NCBI RefSeq assembly: GCF_018607995.1
Contig: NZ_JABBAL010000030.1
Location: forward strand, 1 to 64,000
From: Planktotalea sp.
GTDB taxonomy: Bacteria; Pseudomonadota; Alphaproteobacteria; Rhodobacterales; Rhodobacteraceae
Length of the DNA stretch: 64,000 bases
Reading direction: 5' to 3'
The notes beneath the pieces were generated by a model. It was not told the origin of the DNA. It made no database searches and worked only from the letters and a program-made list of their open reading frames with translations. Position numbers and translations under genes: made by a program. Positions 25,167-36,500 of this stretch are shown here, piece after piece. Positions within the stretch are counted from its first letter, which is position 1; every line of letters starts with the position of its first letter.

Positions 25167-26626
25167 GTGCATATGACGATCTAATGGCCTTCCAGAAAGA
25201 AACCGAATCTTTGGGTCAAATCATGGGCCGATTGGGATGGGACCAAGAAACCACAATGCCGCGTGGGGCCGCGCCGCAACGGGCCGAAGAAATGGCCGCG
25301 CTTGAGGGTGTTTTGCATGCGCGCCGCACAGATCCACGCATCAATGATTGGCTGTCCAAAGCCCACACGCCAAGCGAAGTAAGTAAGGCCCAGCTAAGAT
25401 TGATCACTCGCTCGTATGAGCGCGCCTCCAAGGTGCCTGCAGATCTTGCACAACGCTTGGCTAAACTGACGTCGGCGAGCCAAGGAATCTGGGCACAGGC
25501 GCGCGCCGATGAGGATGTGAATACCTTCTTGCCTACCTTGAAAGAGGTTGTCGCGCTGAAACGCGAAGAGGGTGCTGCATTGGCGGCAGGTGGCGACGTA
25601 TATGACGCAATGCTGCAAGACTATGAGCCGGGCGCAAGTGCAGAAAGCCTCAGCGCGATGTTCGCGGCCCTGCGTCCGCGTCTTAGCACACTACGTAACA
25701 AAGTAATGGCGTCAGAGCAGCCTGCCGATCTCGAATTTGACTTTGACGAGGGCAAGCAAATGAAGCTGACGCGCAAGCTTGCCACGACTTTCGGCTACGA
25801 CATTAGCCATGGGCGAGTCGACAAGGCGGTGCATCCGTTCTCCTCCGGCTCTGGCCTTGATGTGCGTATAACCACGCGCACCAGACTGCGCGATCCGTTC
25901 AATTGCCTCTATTCCACGATCCACGAGGTCGGCCATGCGTGCTATGAGCAGGGGATCAGCAATGATTATCTGCTCACGCCGCTTGGTAAGGGTGTGTCCA
26001 TGGGCGTGCATGAAAGCCAAAGCCGGATCTATGAAAACCAACTTGGTCGCTCCCGTGCATTCTGTGGTTGGCTATATGGTCAGATGCGCGACACGTTTGG
26101 CGATTTTGGCGTGGCGAATGAAGACACGTTCTACCGCACCGTCAATAAATTGCGCCAAGGCTACATCCGCACGGAAGCGGATGAGGTACAGTATAACCTG
26201 CACGTGCTGCTGCGCTTCGATCTAGAACGCGCTTTGATCTCTGGCGATCTCGCTGTGGGTGATCTGGAAGCCGCTTGGAACGATCGTTTCGCGTCAGATT
26301 TCGGCTTTGCAGTGGATAAGCCATCGAACGGAGTTTTGCAGGATGTGCATTGGTCCGTTGGCCTGTTTGGCTACTTTGCAACCTATAGCTTGGGCAATGT
26401 GTATGCGGGCTGCCTTAATGAATCGATGCGGGCGGATTTGCCAAATCTGGACGACGCATTAGAGCAGGGGGATCCGTCCCAAGCAACGGATTGGCTGAAT
26501 GAAGCCTTGCAACGCCACGGTGGATTGCGTGAACCGCGCGCAACGATTGCACATGCCTGTTCAGGCGTTGTGCCAAGTGAAGGGCCATTGTTAAACTACT
26601 TAGAACGTAAGTTTTCTAATTTTTGA
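25163..26626 (+). CDS. M32-family zinc carboxypeptidase
   Basis: A 487-residue thermostable-carboxypeptidase-1-like metallopeptidase. The zinc motif HEVGH is in TIHEVGHACYEQG, with the third ligand region (GVHESQSRIYENQLGRS) about 30 residues later. The DPFNCLYSTIHE, RTEADEVQYNLH and GYFATYSLGN blocks are all family signatures. The start at 25163 overlaps the ctaA stop. The enzyme probably trims C-terminal residues from cytoplasmic peptides. The link with heme A synthesis is one of operon position only. Confidence 0.95.
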   Translation: MSAYDDLMAFQKETESLGQIMGRLGWDQETTMPRGAAPQRAEEMAALEGVLHARRTDPRINDWLSKAHTPSEVSKAQLRLITRSYERASKVPADLAQRLAKLTSASQGIWAQARADEDVNTFLPTLKEVVALKREEGAALAAGGDVYDAMLQDYEPGASAESLSAMFAALRPRLSTLRNKVMASEQPADLEFDFDEGKQMKLTRKLATTFGYDISHGRVDKAVHPFSSGSGLDVRITTRTRLRDPFNCLYSTIHEVGHACYEQGISNDYLLTPLGKGVSMGVHESQSRIYENQLGRSRAFCGWLYGQMRDTFGDFGVANEDTFYRTVNKLRQGYIRTEADEVQYNLHVLLRFDLERALISGDLAVGDLEAAWNDRFASDFGFAVDKPSNGVLQDVHWSVGLFGYFATYSLGNVYAGCLNESMRADLPNLDDALEQGDPSQATDWLNEALQRHGGLREPRATIAHACSGVVPSEGPLLNYLERKFSNF

Positions 26627-26653
26627 GGATCCATGCGTGCAGAACAACAAAAG

Positions 26654-26703
26654 TTTTGACAAAAAACCAGAGAGAAAGGCGGCATACAGGTTTTTGGTCA
26701 AAA
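26654..26703. terminator. inverted repeat between convergent genes, likely bidirectional terminator
   Basis: The arms TTTTGACAAAAAACC (26654-26668) and GGTTTTTGGTCAAAA (26689-26703) pair at 14 of 15 positions around a 20-nt loop. They lie between the convergent carboxypeptidase gene and the 58-residue gene behind gyrA. The A/T-rich stem base could terminate transcription from both sides. Confidence 0.5.
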
Positions 26704-26718
26704 AGAGAGTTGGATGTA

Positions 26719-26895
26719 TTACTTTTTATCGCGCGCCGCTTTTTCGTCTTTGGTCAACGTCTGGTTCCACACGTTCTTGGAAATCCCAAGCTCGGGCTTC
26801 ATTGGCTTAGTTACGCCTTTCTTGACCTCGCCACCCTTCTTCAGAAACGCCTGAATAAGCGCGTCATCGGTGTTGTTTTTAGGTACTTGTTTCAT
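26719..26895 (-). CDS. 58-residue basic protein overlapping the gyrA 3' end
   Basis: Encodes a 58-residue lysine-rich protein (begins [20 protein letters not shown], ends DEKAARDKK). Its ATG lies inside the last codons of gyrA, giving a 17-bp overlap in another frame, so translation is likely coupled to gyrase. The composition (14 lysines, hardly any cysteine or histidine, regular [10 protein letters not shown] middle) is typical of a real small protein, and the codon use matches the core genes. No function is recognised. A nucleic-acid- or ribosome-associated role is conceivable from its charge only. Confidence 0.65.
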   Translation of the reverse strand: MKQVPKNNTDDALIQAFLKKGGEVKKGVTKPMKPELGISKNVWNQTLTKDEKAARDKK

Positions 26896-29662
26896 CTAAG
26901 TTCCTTTTACTCAACTCTCCGCTGCCTTCTCCTAGCTCATCATCGCCTTGATCTGCAATCCAGGCTACGGAGACGACGCTTTCGTTTTTGCCCGTGTTAA
27001 ACACTTTCACACCGCCAGCTGAACGTGAACGGAAGGAAATTCCCTCAACAGGCACGCGGATTGATTGGCCCTTCGAGGTAGCGAGCATGATTTGATCGTC
27101 CAGCTCTACAGGGAAGGAAGCCACGACTTCACCGCCGCGCATCGCCTTGTCCATCGCCGTGACGCCCATGCCGCCGCGCCCGCGTAGAGGGTAATCATGA
27201 GAAGAGGACAATTTGCCCGCACCGCCACTGGTGATGGTCAGGATAAGGTTTTCAATCGCGGACATTTCTGCGTAGCGTTCTTGGGTTATCTGACTGTTTG
27301 CGTCACCCTCTTCCTCATCGGGCAGCTCCGCATCATCCGCGAGACCAGCCATAGCACGACGCATCTTGAGGTAGGCCGCGCGCTCGTCTGAGGTTGCTTC
27401 GAAGCGGCGAATGACCGACATCGACACAACCGTGTCTTTGCCTTGCAGCTTGATCCCGCGCACACCCGTTGAGGCGCGCGAGTTGAAAACACGCACGTCC
27501 GTTGCGCGGAATCGAATGGCACGGCCGGAGTTCGTAACCAGCATCACGTCGTCATCATTGCTGGCTATGCGTACATCAATCAGCGTAGTGCCTTCATGCT
27601 CGCCCTCGAACTTCATCGCGATCTTTCCGTTGCGCATGACGTTGGTGAAATCGGATAGCTTGTTGCGACGCACTGTGCCCGCAGATGTCGCAAAGACCAC
27701 TTGCAGATCGTCCCAATCTTTTTCATCGCGATCCACTGGCATAATAGCCGCAATAGAGACACCTGTTGGGATCGGCAGGATATTCACAATCGCCTTGCCC
27801 TTGGCGGTACGTCCCCCAAGAGGGAGGCGCCATGTTTTGAGTTTGTAGCTCATCCCGTCTGTCGTGAAGAACAAGAGCTGCGTGTGTGTATTGGCGACGA
27901 ACAACGTGGTAATCACGTCCTCATCTTTGGTCTGCATACCAGCAACACCCTTGCCACCACGACGCTGTGCGCGGAAATCGATGAGCGGTGTACGTTTGAT
28001 GTAGCCGCCGGAAGTGATGGTGACGACCATATCTTCGCGCTCAATCAGGTCTTCGTCTTCCATGTCGCCGGACCAATCAACGATCTCTGTGCGTCGGGGC
28101 ACTGCGAATTTTTCGCGCACTTCGGATAGCTCGTCGCGGATGATCGCCATAATACGATCCCGTGAGCCAAGAATCTCGAGGTATTCCCGGATCTTGCTCG
28201 CGAGCAGCTTCAGCTCATCCGTAACTTCCTTGACGCCAATCTGGGTCAAACGCTGTAGACGCAGTTCAAGTATGGCGCGGGCCTGTGTTTCAGACAGGTT
28301 ATAGGTGCCGTCGTCGTTCATCTTATGGGTCGGATCATCGATTAGGTTGATGTATTCCGCGATCTCCATTGCAGGCCAACGGCGCGTCATCAGCTTTTCG
28401 CGTGCTTCACCGGCATCTGCAGAAGAGCGTATCGTTGCGACGACTTCGTCTACATTGGTAACGGCAACAGCGAGGCCACAGAGAATATGGCTCCGCTCAC
28501 GTGCTTTACGTAGCTCATAGGCGGTACGCCTTGCAACAACATCTTCTCGGAAGTCTATGAAACTAGTGAGAAATCTACGAAGTGTCAAAGTTTCAGGACG
28601 ACCACCGTTCAGCGCGAGCATGTTGCAGCCGAAATAGGTTTGCATCGAGGTGAAACGGAACAATTGGTTCAGCACGACCTCTGGGGTCGCATCGCGTTTC
28701 AGCTCCACCACGACACGCACACCATTGCGGTCGCTTTCGTCCTGAACATGAGTGACGCCTTCGATCTTTTTCTCGCGCACTTGCTCCGCGATTTTTTCGA
28801 TCATCGTGGACTTGTTCACCTGATAAGGAATCTCGTCTATAACGATGGCGTAGCGGTCTTTGCGGATTTCTTCGACGCGGGTCTTTGAGCGGATCACAAC
28901 AGAGCCACGACCCTCAAGATAGGCTTTACGCGCGCCAGAGCGGCCAAGCATCAAGCCGCCTGTGGGGAAGTCAGGACCAGGCACATACTCGATCAGTTCT
29001 TCCGTCGTGAGATCAGGATTTTCAATCAATGCAAGCGTCGCTGTAACCACTTCGCCAAGGTTGTGCGGCGGAATATTTGTGGCCATGCCGACGGCAATAC
29101 CGCCAGCACCATTGACCAACATGTTCGGATAGCGAGCTGGAAGGACTGTCGGTTCTCGGTCTTTCCCGTCGTAGTTATCCTGAAAATCTACCGTTTCCTT
29201 GCCTATATCGGATAAAAGGAATGCAGCGGGTTTGTCCATGCGGACTTCAGTGTATCGCATGGCAGCGGCGTTATCACCGTCCATAGAACCGAAGTTACCC
29301 TGACCATCAAGCAAAGGCAGCGACATCGAGAAGTCTTGCGCCATACGCACCAGTGCATCGTAGATAGCACTATCACCGTGGGGGTGATATTTACCCATCA
29401 CGTCTCCAACGGCACGGGCGGACTTGCGATAACTCTTCTCATGGGTGTTGCCCGCTTCATGCATTGCATAGAGGATGCGGCGGTGCACAGGTTTTAGGCC
29501 ATCGCGTAGGTCGGGAATCGCTCTGCTGACGATCACAGACATAGCATAATCAAGATAGGAGGTTTTCATCTCCTGAGTGATCGAAATGGATGGGCCTGTG
29601 TATGCCGAAACAGAAGACGGCTTTTCGTCTGCGTTTTCAGGAATTTCTGGTGTGTCGTTCAC
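26879..29662 (-). CDS. gyrA: DNA gyrase subunit A
   Basis: A 927-residue type II topoisomerase subunit that cuts and rejoins DNA during negative supercoiling with GyrB. The catalytic tyrosine is Tyr137 in [11 protein letters not shown]. The quinolone-contact positions are Ser98 and Asp102 in [13 protein letters not shown], the wild-type drug-sensitive combination. The C-terminal domain has six beta-pinwheel repeats, including a QRRGGKG-type GyrA box. An N-terminal extension of about 15 residues precedes the usual start, and an acidic insert ([16 protein letters not shown]) sits in the pinwheel, as in related alphaproteobacteria. Confidence 0.97.
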   Translation of the reverse strand: MNDTPEIPENADEKPSSVSAYTGPSISITQEMKTSYLDYAMSVIVSRAIPDLRDGLKPVHRRILYAMHEAGNTHEKSYRKSARAVGDVMGKYHPHGDSAIYDALVRMAQDFSMSLPLLDGQGNFGSMDGDNAAAMRYTEVRMDKPAAFLLSDIGKETVDFQDNYDGKDREPTVLPARYPNMLVNGAGGIAVGMATNIPPHNLGEVVTATLALIENPDLTTEELIEYVPGPDFPTGGLMLGRSGARKAYLEGRGSVVIRSKTRVEEIRKDRYAIVIDEIPYQVNKSTMIEKIAEQVREKKIEGVTHVQDESDRNGVRVVVELKRDATPEVVLNQLFRFTSMQTYFGCNMLALNGGRPETLTLRRFLTSFIDFREDVVARRTAYELRKARERSHILCGLAVAVTNVDEVVATIRSSADAGEAREKLMTRRWPAMEIAEYINLIDDPTHKMNDDGTYNLSETQARAILELRLQRLTQIGVKEVTDELKLLASKIREYLEILGSRDRIMAIIRDELSEVREKFAVPRRTEIVDWSGDMEDEDLIEREDMVVTITSGGYIKRTPLIDFRAQRRGGKGVAGMQTKDEDVITTLFVANTHTQLLFFTTDGMSYKLKTWRLPLGGRTAKGKAIVNILPIPTGVSIAAIMPVDRDEKDWDDLQVVFATSAGTVRRNKLSDFTNVMRNGKIAMKFEGEHEGTTLIDVRIASNDDDVMLVTNSGRAIRFRATDVRVFNSRASTGVRGIKLQGKDTVVSMSVIRRFEATSDERAAYLKMRRAMAGLADDAELPDEEEGDANSQITQERYAEMSAIENLILTITSGGAGKLSSSHDYPLRGRGGMGVTAMDKAMRGGEVVASFPVELDDQIMLATSKGQSIRVPVEGISFRSRSAGGVKVFNTGKNESVVSVAWIADQGDDELGEGSGELSKRNLDETST

Positions 29663-29768
29663 GTGAACTTTCCCGCCTTATCACTGCTAACTCATTTTGG
29701 CTGAGCCGCTATATAATGTTAGTTCATGAGTATCAGAAACATGATGTGGGGTGCAATGGGGAGGGTGT

Positions 29769-30344
29769 CTAAAAGTGTTCAAGCGGGTTCATTTTGGAGT
29801 ATTTCGTTCCCTTAATCGTAACACCCAGCTTCAGGCCGGCTTGGCCGAAAATAATGCTGATAACGGGGGCAGAATTCGTGGTGGTCGAGGTGTTGAAATT
29901 TTGACCGTCATCAAGGATCGCCGCTTCTACGTCTGCGCCAAGTTCCCAGCCGTCACTCGCGCGAAAATTGGTGAGCGCGTCCTCTGTCATAAAGAATAAC
30001 ACATGTGCGTATTGGTTGGCACCGAGCTGCACACCCCAGTTTGCCTTGATCGTGTTGTAATACTCAACAGATACGCCGCCAACGCGCAAAGCACCGCGTC
30101 CAAAGCCGCCACCAAATCCAAGACCCGCCTCTGTTATTAAAGGCATAACCAACATGCCCGCAGAGCGCGCGGCCAAGGATCGCGTTTTGCCGTAGGTCGC
30201 AAACATTTCTGCAAGGGTGGAATCCACTCGGGCGTCCAAGCGGACGGTAGCCGTGTTGCCGTTGATGCGGTCGCAGCCACTCAGCGCCACTACACTGCCA
30301 GCCAATCCAGAAAGCGCGAACGCGCGACGAGAAAATGACGTCAT
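29769..30344 (-). CDS. SYLF-domain (Ysc84-like) lipoprotein
   Basis: A 191-residue protein starting at 30344, where a signal with twin arginines (SFSRRAFALSG) and a lipobox (ALSGC) begins. The frame continues 28 codons upstream without signal character. The mature part contains the SYLF/Ysc84 domain: YGKTRSLAARSAGMLVMPLI, GFGGGFGRGALRV and a C-terminal IIFGQAGLKLGVTIKGTKYS. Relatives bind lipids or occur as exported lipoproteins of unknown role. It lies alone between gyrA and hemB. Confidence 0.88.
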   Translation of the reverse strand: MTSFSRRAFALSGLAGSVVALSGCDRINGNTATVRLDARVDSTLAEMFATYGKTRSLAARSAGMLVMPLITEAGLGFGGGFGRGALRVGGVSVEYYNTIKANWGVQLGANQYAHVLFFMTEDALTNFRASDGWELGADVEAAILDDGQNFNTSTTTNSAPVISIIFGQAGLKLGVTIKGTKYSKMNPLEHF

Positions 30345-30467
30345 GGGGAATCCTGATTTTTGCCTCATCGTCCCAGCTCTTGCGGCTGGAGTTACCAGGA
30401 CGCTAGCGAATGAGTGAGCAAAAGTCATGTCACAGTTAAGTGCGCAAGCAAAAATTAGTTTAGATTG

Positions 30468-31481
30468 TTACCCATTTGCCAGAATTTCAGCAACGCGCGG
30501 CGCGAAATAACTTAAAACACCATCGCAACCAGCACGTTTAAAGCACATCAGGCTTTCCATCATCACGCGTTCGCCATCGATCCAGCCGTTTTGCGCTGCC
30601 GCTTCGATCATCGCATATTCACCGCTGACTTGGTAGGCGTAGGTTGGCACACCAAAGCTGTCTTTCACGCGGCGGCAAATATCGAGGTAGGGCATGCCAG
30701 GCTTGACCATCACCATATCCGCGCCTTCTTGAAGGTCACGCTGGATCAGGCGGATCGCTTCGTCAGAGTTGGCAGGGTTCATTTGGTAGGTTTTCTTGTC
30801 ACCCTGCAAAGCTCCAGACGCACCAATCGCATCACGGAATGGGCCATAGTAAGCGGAGAGATATTTTGCTGCATAGCTCAAGATCATCACGTCTTGATGC
30901 CCTTCGACCTCCAAGGCACTACGCATCGCGCCGATGCGACCATCCATCATATCGGACGGGCCAATGATATCGGCACCAGCCTCGGCCTGCGCGAGGGTCA
31001 TTTTTACAAGCGCCTCGATCGTGCGATCGTTGACGATGATGCCATCTTCGACAAATCCATCGTGGCCGTTGATGTTATAAGGATCGAGCGCCACATCGGT
31101 CATCACCGCAATATCAGGGGCGGCGTCCTTGATGGCACGGGTTGCTTGATTGCTGAGGTTGTTAGGGTTCCAGGCCTCTGCGCAGTCTTCTGTTTTGAGG
31201 CTGTTATCGGTGTATGGAAACAGGCAAATCGCGGGAATACCAAGGCTTTGCGCGTATTTAGCCGCCACTGCAATCTTGTCCACTGAACGACGCATTACAC
31301 CTGGCATAGAGCCAATCGGCTCTTCGATTCCTTTGCCATCGCGCACAAAGATGGGCCAGATCAAATCAGTAGGACTCAGGAGGTTTTCTTGCGTGAGCCC
31401 GCGCAAGGCCGATGTGCGGCGTGCCCTACGAAAACGGGCTGCGGGAAAGGCGGCGACGGTCGGGGTCATCAGGCTTGGCAT
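30468..31481 (-). CDS. hemB: delta-aminolevulinic acid dehydratase (porphobilinogen synthase)
   Basis: A 337-residue enzyme condensing two 5-aminolevulinates to porphobilinogen, the first common step of tetrapyrrole synthesis. The Schiff-base lysines are in SYAAKY and MVKPGMPY. The cysteine-rich zinc site of enterobacterial enzymes is replaced by the aspartate-containing TDVALDPYNINGHDG, so it should be the Mg-dependent type. The start at 31481 gives the normal length. An upstream in-frame codon would add 16 residues of doubtful character. A divergent membrane-protein gene begins about 100 bp away. Confidence 0.95.
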   Translation of the reverse strand: MPSLMTPTVAAFPAARFRRARRTSALRGLTQENLLSPTDLIWPIFVRDGKGIEEPIGSMPGVMRRSVDKIAVAAKYAQSLGIPAICLFPYTDNSLKTEDCAEAWNPNNLSNQATRAIKDAAPDIAVMTDVALDPYNINGHDGFVEDGIIVNDRTIEALVKMTLAQAEAGADIIGPSDMMDGRIGAMRSALEVEGHQDVMILSYAAKYLSAYYGPFRDAIGASGALQGDKKTYQMNPANSDEAIRLIQRDLQEGADMVMVKPGMPYLDICRRVKDSFGVPTYAYQVSGEYAMIEAAAQNGWIDGERVMMESLMCFKRAGCDGVLSYFAPRVAEILANG

Positions 31482-31584
31482 GGGCGTCCTATTTGAAACT
31501 ATTGCTCGCACAAGACTTGCCACGCACATCGCCTCAGAACAAGGCTGGGAATTACATAAAAGGCGAGCTATAGGGCACTAACAC

Positions 31585-32136
31585 ATGCTTAGCCCCGCGA
31601 GAGTTGTTTTGGAACTGACAGACGCCCTTTTTGAACTCATTGATATGCGTTCGTTTTCAAACCTTTGGTTCTGGATTGCGTTTGCTGTGATGTGGTCAAC
31701 TGCCTCGCATTGGGTGCTGGGCGTACCGTATAATTTGGTGATGCGCGCGCGGCGTGACGGGGGCAGGGCTGTTGCGGATGTGAAAGATATGGTGCGCATC
31801 AATGTGGAACGCTTGCTCTATATCGGGCGCAGGTCTGGTCTCTGGCTTGCGGGGTGGACCTGTTTCTTGCTGACGGGGCTTGGATTGCTCGGGTTTGTCT
31901 ATTGGATAGAGCTTGCGCAAGCCTTGTTCTTGCTGCTGTTGCCAATGACCTTCGTCGGTTTAATGAGCCTGAACACTGCGCGTGTTATCCGCGATACTAA
32001 GGCTTCGGGTGAAATGCTTTATAAACGTTTGTGCCGACATAGAGTGCTCGTTCAGATCATTGGAATGGTGTCTATCTTCGTGACTGCTATGTGGGGCATG
32101 TACACCAATCTTGCGCTTGGTCCTTTTGGGTTTTGA
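31585..32136 (+). CDS. integral membrane protein, unknown
   Basis: A 183-residue protein with about four hydrophobic segments (near residues 25-43, 86-103, 108-130, 153-175) and a basic loop (RARRDGGRAVAD). Proteins of this kind in Rhodobacteraceae are sometimes labelled 'component of SufBCD complex', a label I recall but cannot support from the sequence. It lies 30 bp ahead of mfd in the same direction and may be co-transcribed. No catalytic or binding motif is visible. Confidence 0.8.
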   Translation: MLSPARVVLELTDALFELIDMRSFSNLWFWIAFAVMWSTASHWVLGVPYNLVMRARRDGGRAVADVKDMVRINVERLLYIGRRSGLWLAGWTCFLLTGLGLLGFVYWIELAQALFLLLLPMTFVGLMSLNTARVIRDTKASGEMLYKRLCRHRVLVQIIGMVSIFVTAMWGMYTNLALGPFGF

Positions 32137-32166
32137 CGTGGACGGCTCAAGGACAAAATTTCCTTT

Positions 32167-35100
32167 ATGAAACCTGCTTCCCATACGACCGTTTCGGGCG
32201 CGCCCGAAGGTTTTGACGCGCAGCTGATCTTGCGCGAGATAGAGGCCAGCGATGGCCCTGTGTGCCATATTGCGCGCGACGACAAACGCTTGGTGGCAAT
32301 GCAGGCCGCGTTGCGTTTCTTTGCGCCAGACATGCCCGTGGTCGTTTTTCCTGGTTGGGATTGCTTGCCTTATGATCGGGTCTCGCCCAACGCGGATATT
32401 TCTTCGGTGCGCATGGCAACACTGGCAGCGCTCGTGCATGGAATGCCAAAACGTTTTGTCTTACTCACAACTTTGGGGGCCGCCACACAGCGGATTCCAG
32501 CGCGTAAGATCCTGCGCGAAGCCGCGTTTTCTGCACAGGTGGGTGGCCGCGTTGATGAAAAAGCATTGCGTAATTTTTTAGTACGTATGGGATTTGTGCA
32601 AAGTCCAACAGTGATGGAACCGGGTGATTATGCAGTGCGTGGCGGGATCATTGATATCTTTCCTCCGGGCGAACAGGGCCCGATCCGGCTTGATCTGTTT
32701 GGCGACATCTTGGATGGCGCACGTCGGTTTGATCCTGCGACCCAGCGCACCACAGAAAAGTTGGAGTTGATCGAACTCGCTCCTGTCTCCGAGGTGATTT
32801 TGGATGATGAGGCGATCACGCGGTTTCGCCAGAATTATCGCATCGAGTTTGGCGCTGCCGGCACGGATGATCCGCTCTATGAGGCGGTCAGTGCTGGGCG
32901 AAAACATCAAGGTGTTGAGCACTGGATGCCTTTCTTTCACGAAGAACTTGAAACGCTCTTCGACTATCTGCCTAAGGCAAGCATTACCTGTGACGATGCC
33001 CTGACGCCTGCGCGCATTGCACGTTGGGAAAGCGTGGCAGATCAATATGAAACCCGCAAAATCGCGATGTCTGCGAAAAAACGTATGGATTCAGTCTATA
33101 AGCCTGCACCTGCTGAGTTGCTTTATCTCGATGAAGAAGCGTGGGACGCTGTGATGGCGGATCGCCGTGTGATCCAATTTAGCGCCTTGCCGCAAGCTGT
33201 GGGGCTTGGGATGACTGATGTATCTGGGCGGATCGGGCGGAACTTTGCGCCAGAGCGTCAACAAGAAAGCATCAGCCTTTTCTCGGCTTTGGCCGCGCAT
33301 ATTAAATTAAAGATGACCCAAGGACCGGTCGTCATCGCATCTTACTCAGAAGGTGCACGTGAACGCCTTATAGGTTTGATCGAAGACGAAGGCCTAGCGG
33401 AGACTATCGCCGTGCGCGATGCGAAGGGCGTTGGGAAACGCGGATTGCATTTGGCTGTGTGGGCGCTTGAGCATGGGTTTGAAACACCGGATATGACGGT
33501 GATTTCAGAGCAGGATGTTCTTGGGGATCGCCTTATCCGGGGTGCGAAAAAGCGCAAGAAGGCGGCGAATTTCCTGACGGAAACCCAGAGCCTCAACCCC
33601 GGTGATTTGGTCGTGCATGTAGATCACGGAATTGGGCGCTATCAGGGGCTTGAGGTGATCACTGCCGCAGGGGCTGCGCATGAGTGTATCCTGCTTGACT
33701 ATGCGGAAAATGCGCGATTGTATCTGCCTGTCGAAAATATTGAATTGCTTAGCAAATATGGTCATGAAGAAGGTCTTTTAGACCGTCTTGGTAGCGGGGC
33801 GTGGCAGAGCAAAAAGGCCAAGCTGAAGGAACGCATTCGCGAGATGGCCGACAAGCTTATTCGCGTTGCGGCCGAACGTGCGCTGCGCCGTGCACCGATC
33901 ATGGAGCCACCCCCCGGCATGTGGGACGCTTTCTCTGCGCGCTTCCCCTATCAAGAGACCGACGATCAGTTGGGTGCGATTGGCGATGTGCTGGCTGATA
34001 TGGGCTCTGGTCAACCCATGGACCGCCTTGTGTGCGGTGATGTTGGCTTTGGTAAAACCGAGATCGCGATGCGTGCCGCGTTTATTGCTGCGATGTCCGG
34101 CGTTCAGGTGGCTATCATTGCGCCGACCACCTTGCTGGCGCGCCAACACTACAAGAGCTTTGCCGAGCGATTTCGTGGTTTTCCCATTGAAGTTAGACCC
34201 TTATCACGTTTCGTGACGACTAAGGACGCCGAAAAAACCCGCAACTGCATGGCCGATGGCACTGTTGATATTGTCGTCGGCACCCATGCGTTACTCGCTA
34301 AAAATACCAAGTTTAACAATCTTGGTTTGCTGATCATTGATGAAGAGCAGCATTTTGGCGTTGGTCATAAAGAGCGTCTCAAAGAGCTGCGCACTGATAT
34401 TCATGTTCTTACGTTGACCGCGACGCCGATCCCCCGAACGCTGCAATTGAGCCTGTCTGGCGTGCGCGATCTTTCGATCATCGGCACGCCGCCCGTCGAT
34501 CGCTTGGCCATCCGCACTTATGTCAGCGAATTTGATGCGGTCACGCTGCGCGAGGCGCTTTTGCGCGAGCATTATCGCGGGGGGCAGTCCTTTTATGTCG
34601 TGCCAAGGATTTCAGATCTACCCGAGATTGAGGCGTTCCTGAGAGAGCAACTGCCCGAATTGTCCTATATGGTCGCGCATGGTCAGATGGCGGCAGGTGA
34701 ACTTGATGATCGCATGAACGCATTTTATGACGGCAAATATGATGTGCTGCTGGCGACCACGATTGTGGAAAGCGGGCTTGATATCCCGACGGCTAACACG
34801 ATGATCGTGCACCGCGCAGAAATGTTTGGTTTGGCGCAACTCTATCAGATCAGGGGCCGCGTGGGTCGTTCCAAAACGCGCGCCTATGCCTATTTGACAA
34901 CAAAACCACGCACCAAATTGACCACAACCGCAGAGAAACGTTTGCGCGTTTTGGGATCACTCGACACGCTTGGAGCAGGGTTCACACTGGCCTCGCAGGA
35001 TCTCGATATTCGTGGGGCTGGCAATTTGTTGGGTGAAGAGCAATCGGGCCAAATGCGTGATGTGGGGTATGAGTTGTACCAATCCATGTTGGAAGACGCG

Positions 35101-35619
35101 ATTGCGCAGATCCGTTCAGGTGAGATGGATGGCCTGTCCGTCAATGATGATCAATGGGCGCCGCAGATCAATCTGGGCGTGCCCGTGTTGATCCCTGAGG
35201 ACTATGTGCCTGATCTTGATGTGCGTTTGGGCCTCTATCGTCGCTTGTCATCGCTTACGACCAAAGTTGAATTGGAAGGTTTTGCCGCTGAATTGATTGA
35301 CCGTTTTGGCAAACTGCCCAAAGCGGTGAATACGCTAATGTTGGTCGTGCGAATTAAAGCGATGTGTAAGAAAGCTGGAGTCGCGAAATTGGACGGCGGG
35401 CCAAAGGGTGCGACTGTACAGTTCCATAATGATAAGTTTGCGTCACCGGAAGGTTTGGTCAGCTTTATTCAAAGTCAAAAAGGTCAAGCCAAGGTCCGCG
35501 ATAATAAGATTGTGGTGCTGCGCGATTGGAAGACGGATGTTGATAAGATCAAAGGCGCATTTGCGATTGCGCGCGATCTTGCGGAACATGCGGGTGCGAT
35601 CAAACGTCGAGTGGGGTAG
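32167..35619 (+). CDS. mfd: transcription-repair coupling factor
   Basis: A 1150-residue ATP-driven DNA translocase that removes stalled RNA polymerase and recruits UvrA. The N-terminal UvrB-homology region ([14 protein letters not shown]) is followed by the RNA-polymerase-interacting domain ([18 protein letters not shown]). The RecG-like helicase core has Walker [21 protein letters not shown], the [15 protein letters not shown] motif, and the IRGRVGRS and [12 protein letters not shown] segments. A C-terminal D7 domain closes it. Its length is normal for the family. Confidence 0.97.
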   Translation: MKPASHTTVSGAPEGFDAQLILREIEASDGPVCHIARDDKRLVAMQAALRFFAPDMPVVVFPGWDCLPYDRVSPNADISSVRMATLAALVHGMPKRFVLLTTLGAATQRIPARKILREAAFSAQVGGRVDEKALRNFLVRMGFVQSPTVMEPGDYAVRGGIIDIFPPGEQGPIRLDLFGDILDGARRFDPATQRTTEKLELIELAPVSEVILDDEAITRFRQNYRIEFGAAGTDDPLYEAVSAGRKHQGVEHWMPFFHEELETLFDYLPKASITCDDALTPARIARWESVADQYETRKIAMSAKKRMDSVYKPAPAELLYLDEEAWDAVMADRRVIQFSALPQAVGLGMTDVSGRIGRNFAPERQQESISLFSALAAHIKLKMTQGPVVIASYSEGARERLIGLIEDEGLAETIAVRDAKGVGKRGLHLAVWALEHGFETPDMTVISEQDVLGDRLIRGAKKRKKAANFLTETQSLNPGDLVVHVDHGIGRYQGLEVITAAGAAHECILLDYAENARLYLPVENIELLSKYGHEEGLLDRLGSGAWQSKKAKLKERIREMADKLIRVAAERALRRAPIMEPPPGMWDAFSARFPYQETDDQLGAIGDVLADMGSGQPMDRLVCGDVGFGKTEIAMRAAFIAAMSGVQVAIIAPTTLLARQHYKSFAERFRGFPIEVRPLSRFVTTKDAEKTRNCMADGTVDIVVGTHALLAKNTKFNNLGLLIIDEEQHFGVGHKERLKELRTDIHVLTLTATPIPRTLQLSLSGVRDLSIIGTPPVDRLAIRTYVSEFDAVTLREALLREHYRGGQSFYVVPRISDLPEIEAFLREQLPELSYMVAHGQMAAGELDDRMNAFYDGKYDVLLATTIVESGLDIPTANTMIVHRAEMFGLAQLYQIRGRVGRSKTRAYAYLTTKPRTKLTTTAEKRLRVLGSLDTLGAGFTLASQDLDIRGAGNLLGEEQSGQMRDVGYELYQSMLEDAIAQIRSGEMDGLSVNDDQWAPQINLGVPVLIPEDYVPDLDVRLGLYRRLSSLTTKVELEGFAAELIDRFGKLPKAVNTLMLVVRIKAMCKKAGVAKLDGGPKGATVQFHNDKFASPEGLVSFIQSQKGQAKVRDNKIVVLRDWKTDVDKIKGAFAIARDLAEHAGAIKRRVG

Positions 35620-35642
35620 CGAATTTCTTGAAAATTCGTTTT
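35620..35642 (+). terminator. candidate terminator after mfd
   Basis: CGAATTT (35620-35626) pairs with AAATTCG (35632-35638) around a short loop, followed by TTTT. The stem is weak and AT-rich but lies directly after the mfd stop and before a convergent gene. Confidence 0.4.
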
Positions 35643-35678
35643 GCCTCCGGTGAGGATGTTTCTGGAGATAGGAAGCGT

Positions 35679-36254
35679 TTAATTTTTGAACCATGCTTTG
35701 ATTTGAGGCGCAAGCCAGGTCCAAAGCGTCGGTGCGCCCTTGGCGACTTTAGACCCAACTCGGCTCTCAATTGTTTCATAGGTCACGCCGTAGTCGGTCC
35801 AGCTGCCGCCATTGGATATCAGGTTCTGATTTGGCGGCTGAAAGCGATCGAGCGATTTTGCGAAGATCGCGTCCGGTGTTTGTGCTGCTTCGAATTCATT
35901 CCAAATAGCGCGCAGTTCTTCGTTTTGATCGTCCGGAAGTAGACCAAAAATGCGATCTGCGGCTTTAGCTTCCTTCACTTCCATGGCTGAAATATCGTGA
36001 TCGCCAAATATCGGCGCGTCGCCTGCATCGATTTCGACCAGATCATGCAGCAAAAGCATTTTGATAACGCGATTGATATCAACGCTCTCTGGCGCATGTT
36101 CACCGAGGGTTAAAGCATAGAGCGCGATGTGCCAGCTGTGTTCGCCCGAGTTTTCATGACGTGACCCGTCGCAGAGTGTCGTCGCACGCAGGACTGATTT
36201 CAGCTTGTCCGCTTCGTTTAGAAACGCCATTTGCGCATCGAGACGTGTGTTCAT
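35679..36254 (-). CDS. HD-domain phosphohydrolase (YfbR-like 5'-nucleotidase)
   Basis: A 191-residue metal-dependent hydrolase of the HD family. Ligands are visible as GEHSWHIALYAL, then LLLHDLVEIDAGD (the HD pair), and an aspartate in AADRIFGLLP further on. YfbR and relatives dephosphorylate deoxynucleoside monophosphates. The start codon overlaps the stop of the 78-residue gene upstream by ATGA, so the two are coupled. The substrate is inferred from family resemblance only. Confidence 0.88.
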   Translation of the reverse strand: MNTRLDAQMAFLNEADKLKSVLRATTLCDGSRHENSGEHSWHIALYALTLGEHAPESVDINRVIKMLLLHDLVEIDAGDAPIFGDHDISAMEVKEAKAADRIFGLLPDDQNEELRAIWNEFEAAQTPDAIFAKSLDRFQPPNQNLISNGGSWTDYGVTYETIESRVGSKVAKGAPTLWTWLAPQIKAWFKN

Positions 36255-36487
36255 TTACTGTCCAGCTTGGCTGCTGCGGCATTGATACGTGAATCGAGCA
36301 ATTTGCATGCGCGTATGATTGACATACGCACACGGGCCGCTGTCCTAAAGGCTTCTGCAACTGTCGTTGAAAAACTTGCGAGGTTGTTGCCTATATCGAC
36401 AATCAATTCCTCTTCCCCCAAAGCTGTCGCCGTTTCGATTGCATCAACAGCCAAGTCGTGGGCCAGTATGCCATTGATAGCACTCAT
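36251..36487 (-). CDS. 78-residue hypothetical protein coupled to HD hydrolase
   Basis: A small alpha-helical protein (begins MSAINGILAHDLAVDAIETA) with no signal or membrane segment. Its stop overlaps the start of the HD-hydrolase gene (ATGA), and the upstream hydrolase gene ends 13 bp away, so it sits inside a tight minus-strand operon. This arrangement makes it a likely real gene. No family is recognised. Confidence 0.65.
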   Translation of the reverse strand: MSAINGILAHDLAVDAIETATALGEEELIVDIGNNLASFSTTVAEAFRTAARVRMSIIRACKLLDSRINAAAAKLDSK

Positions 36488-36500
36488 ATGGGCAGCTCCT

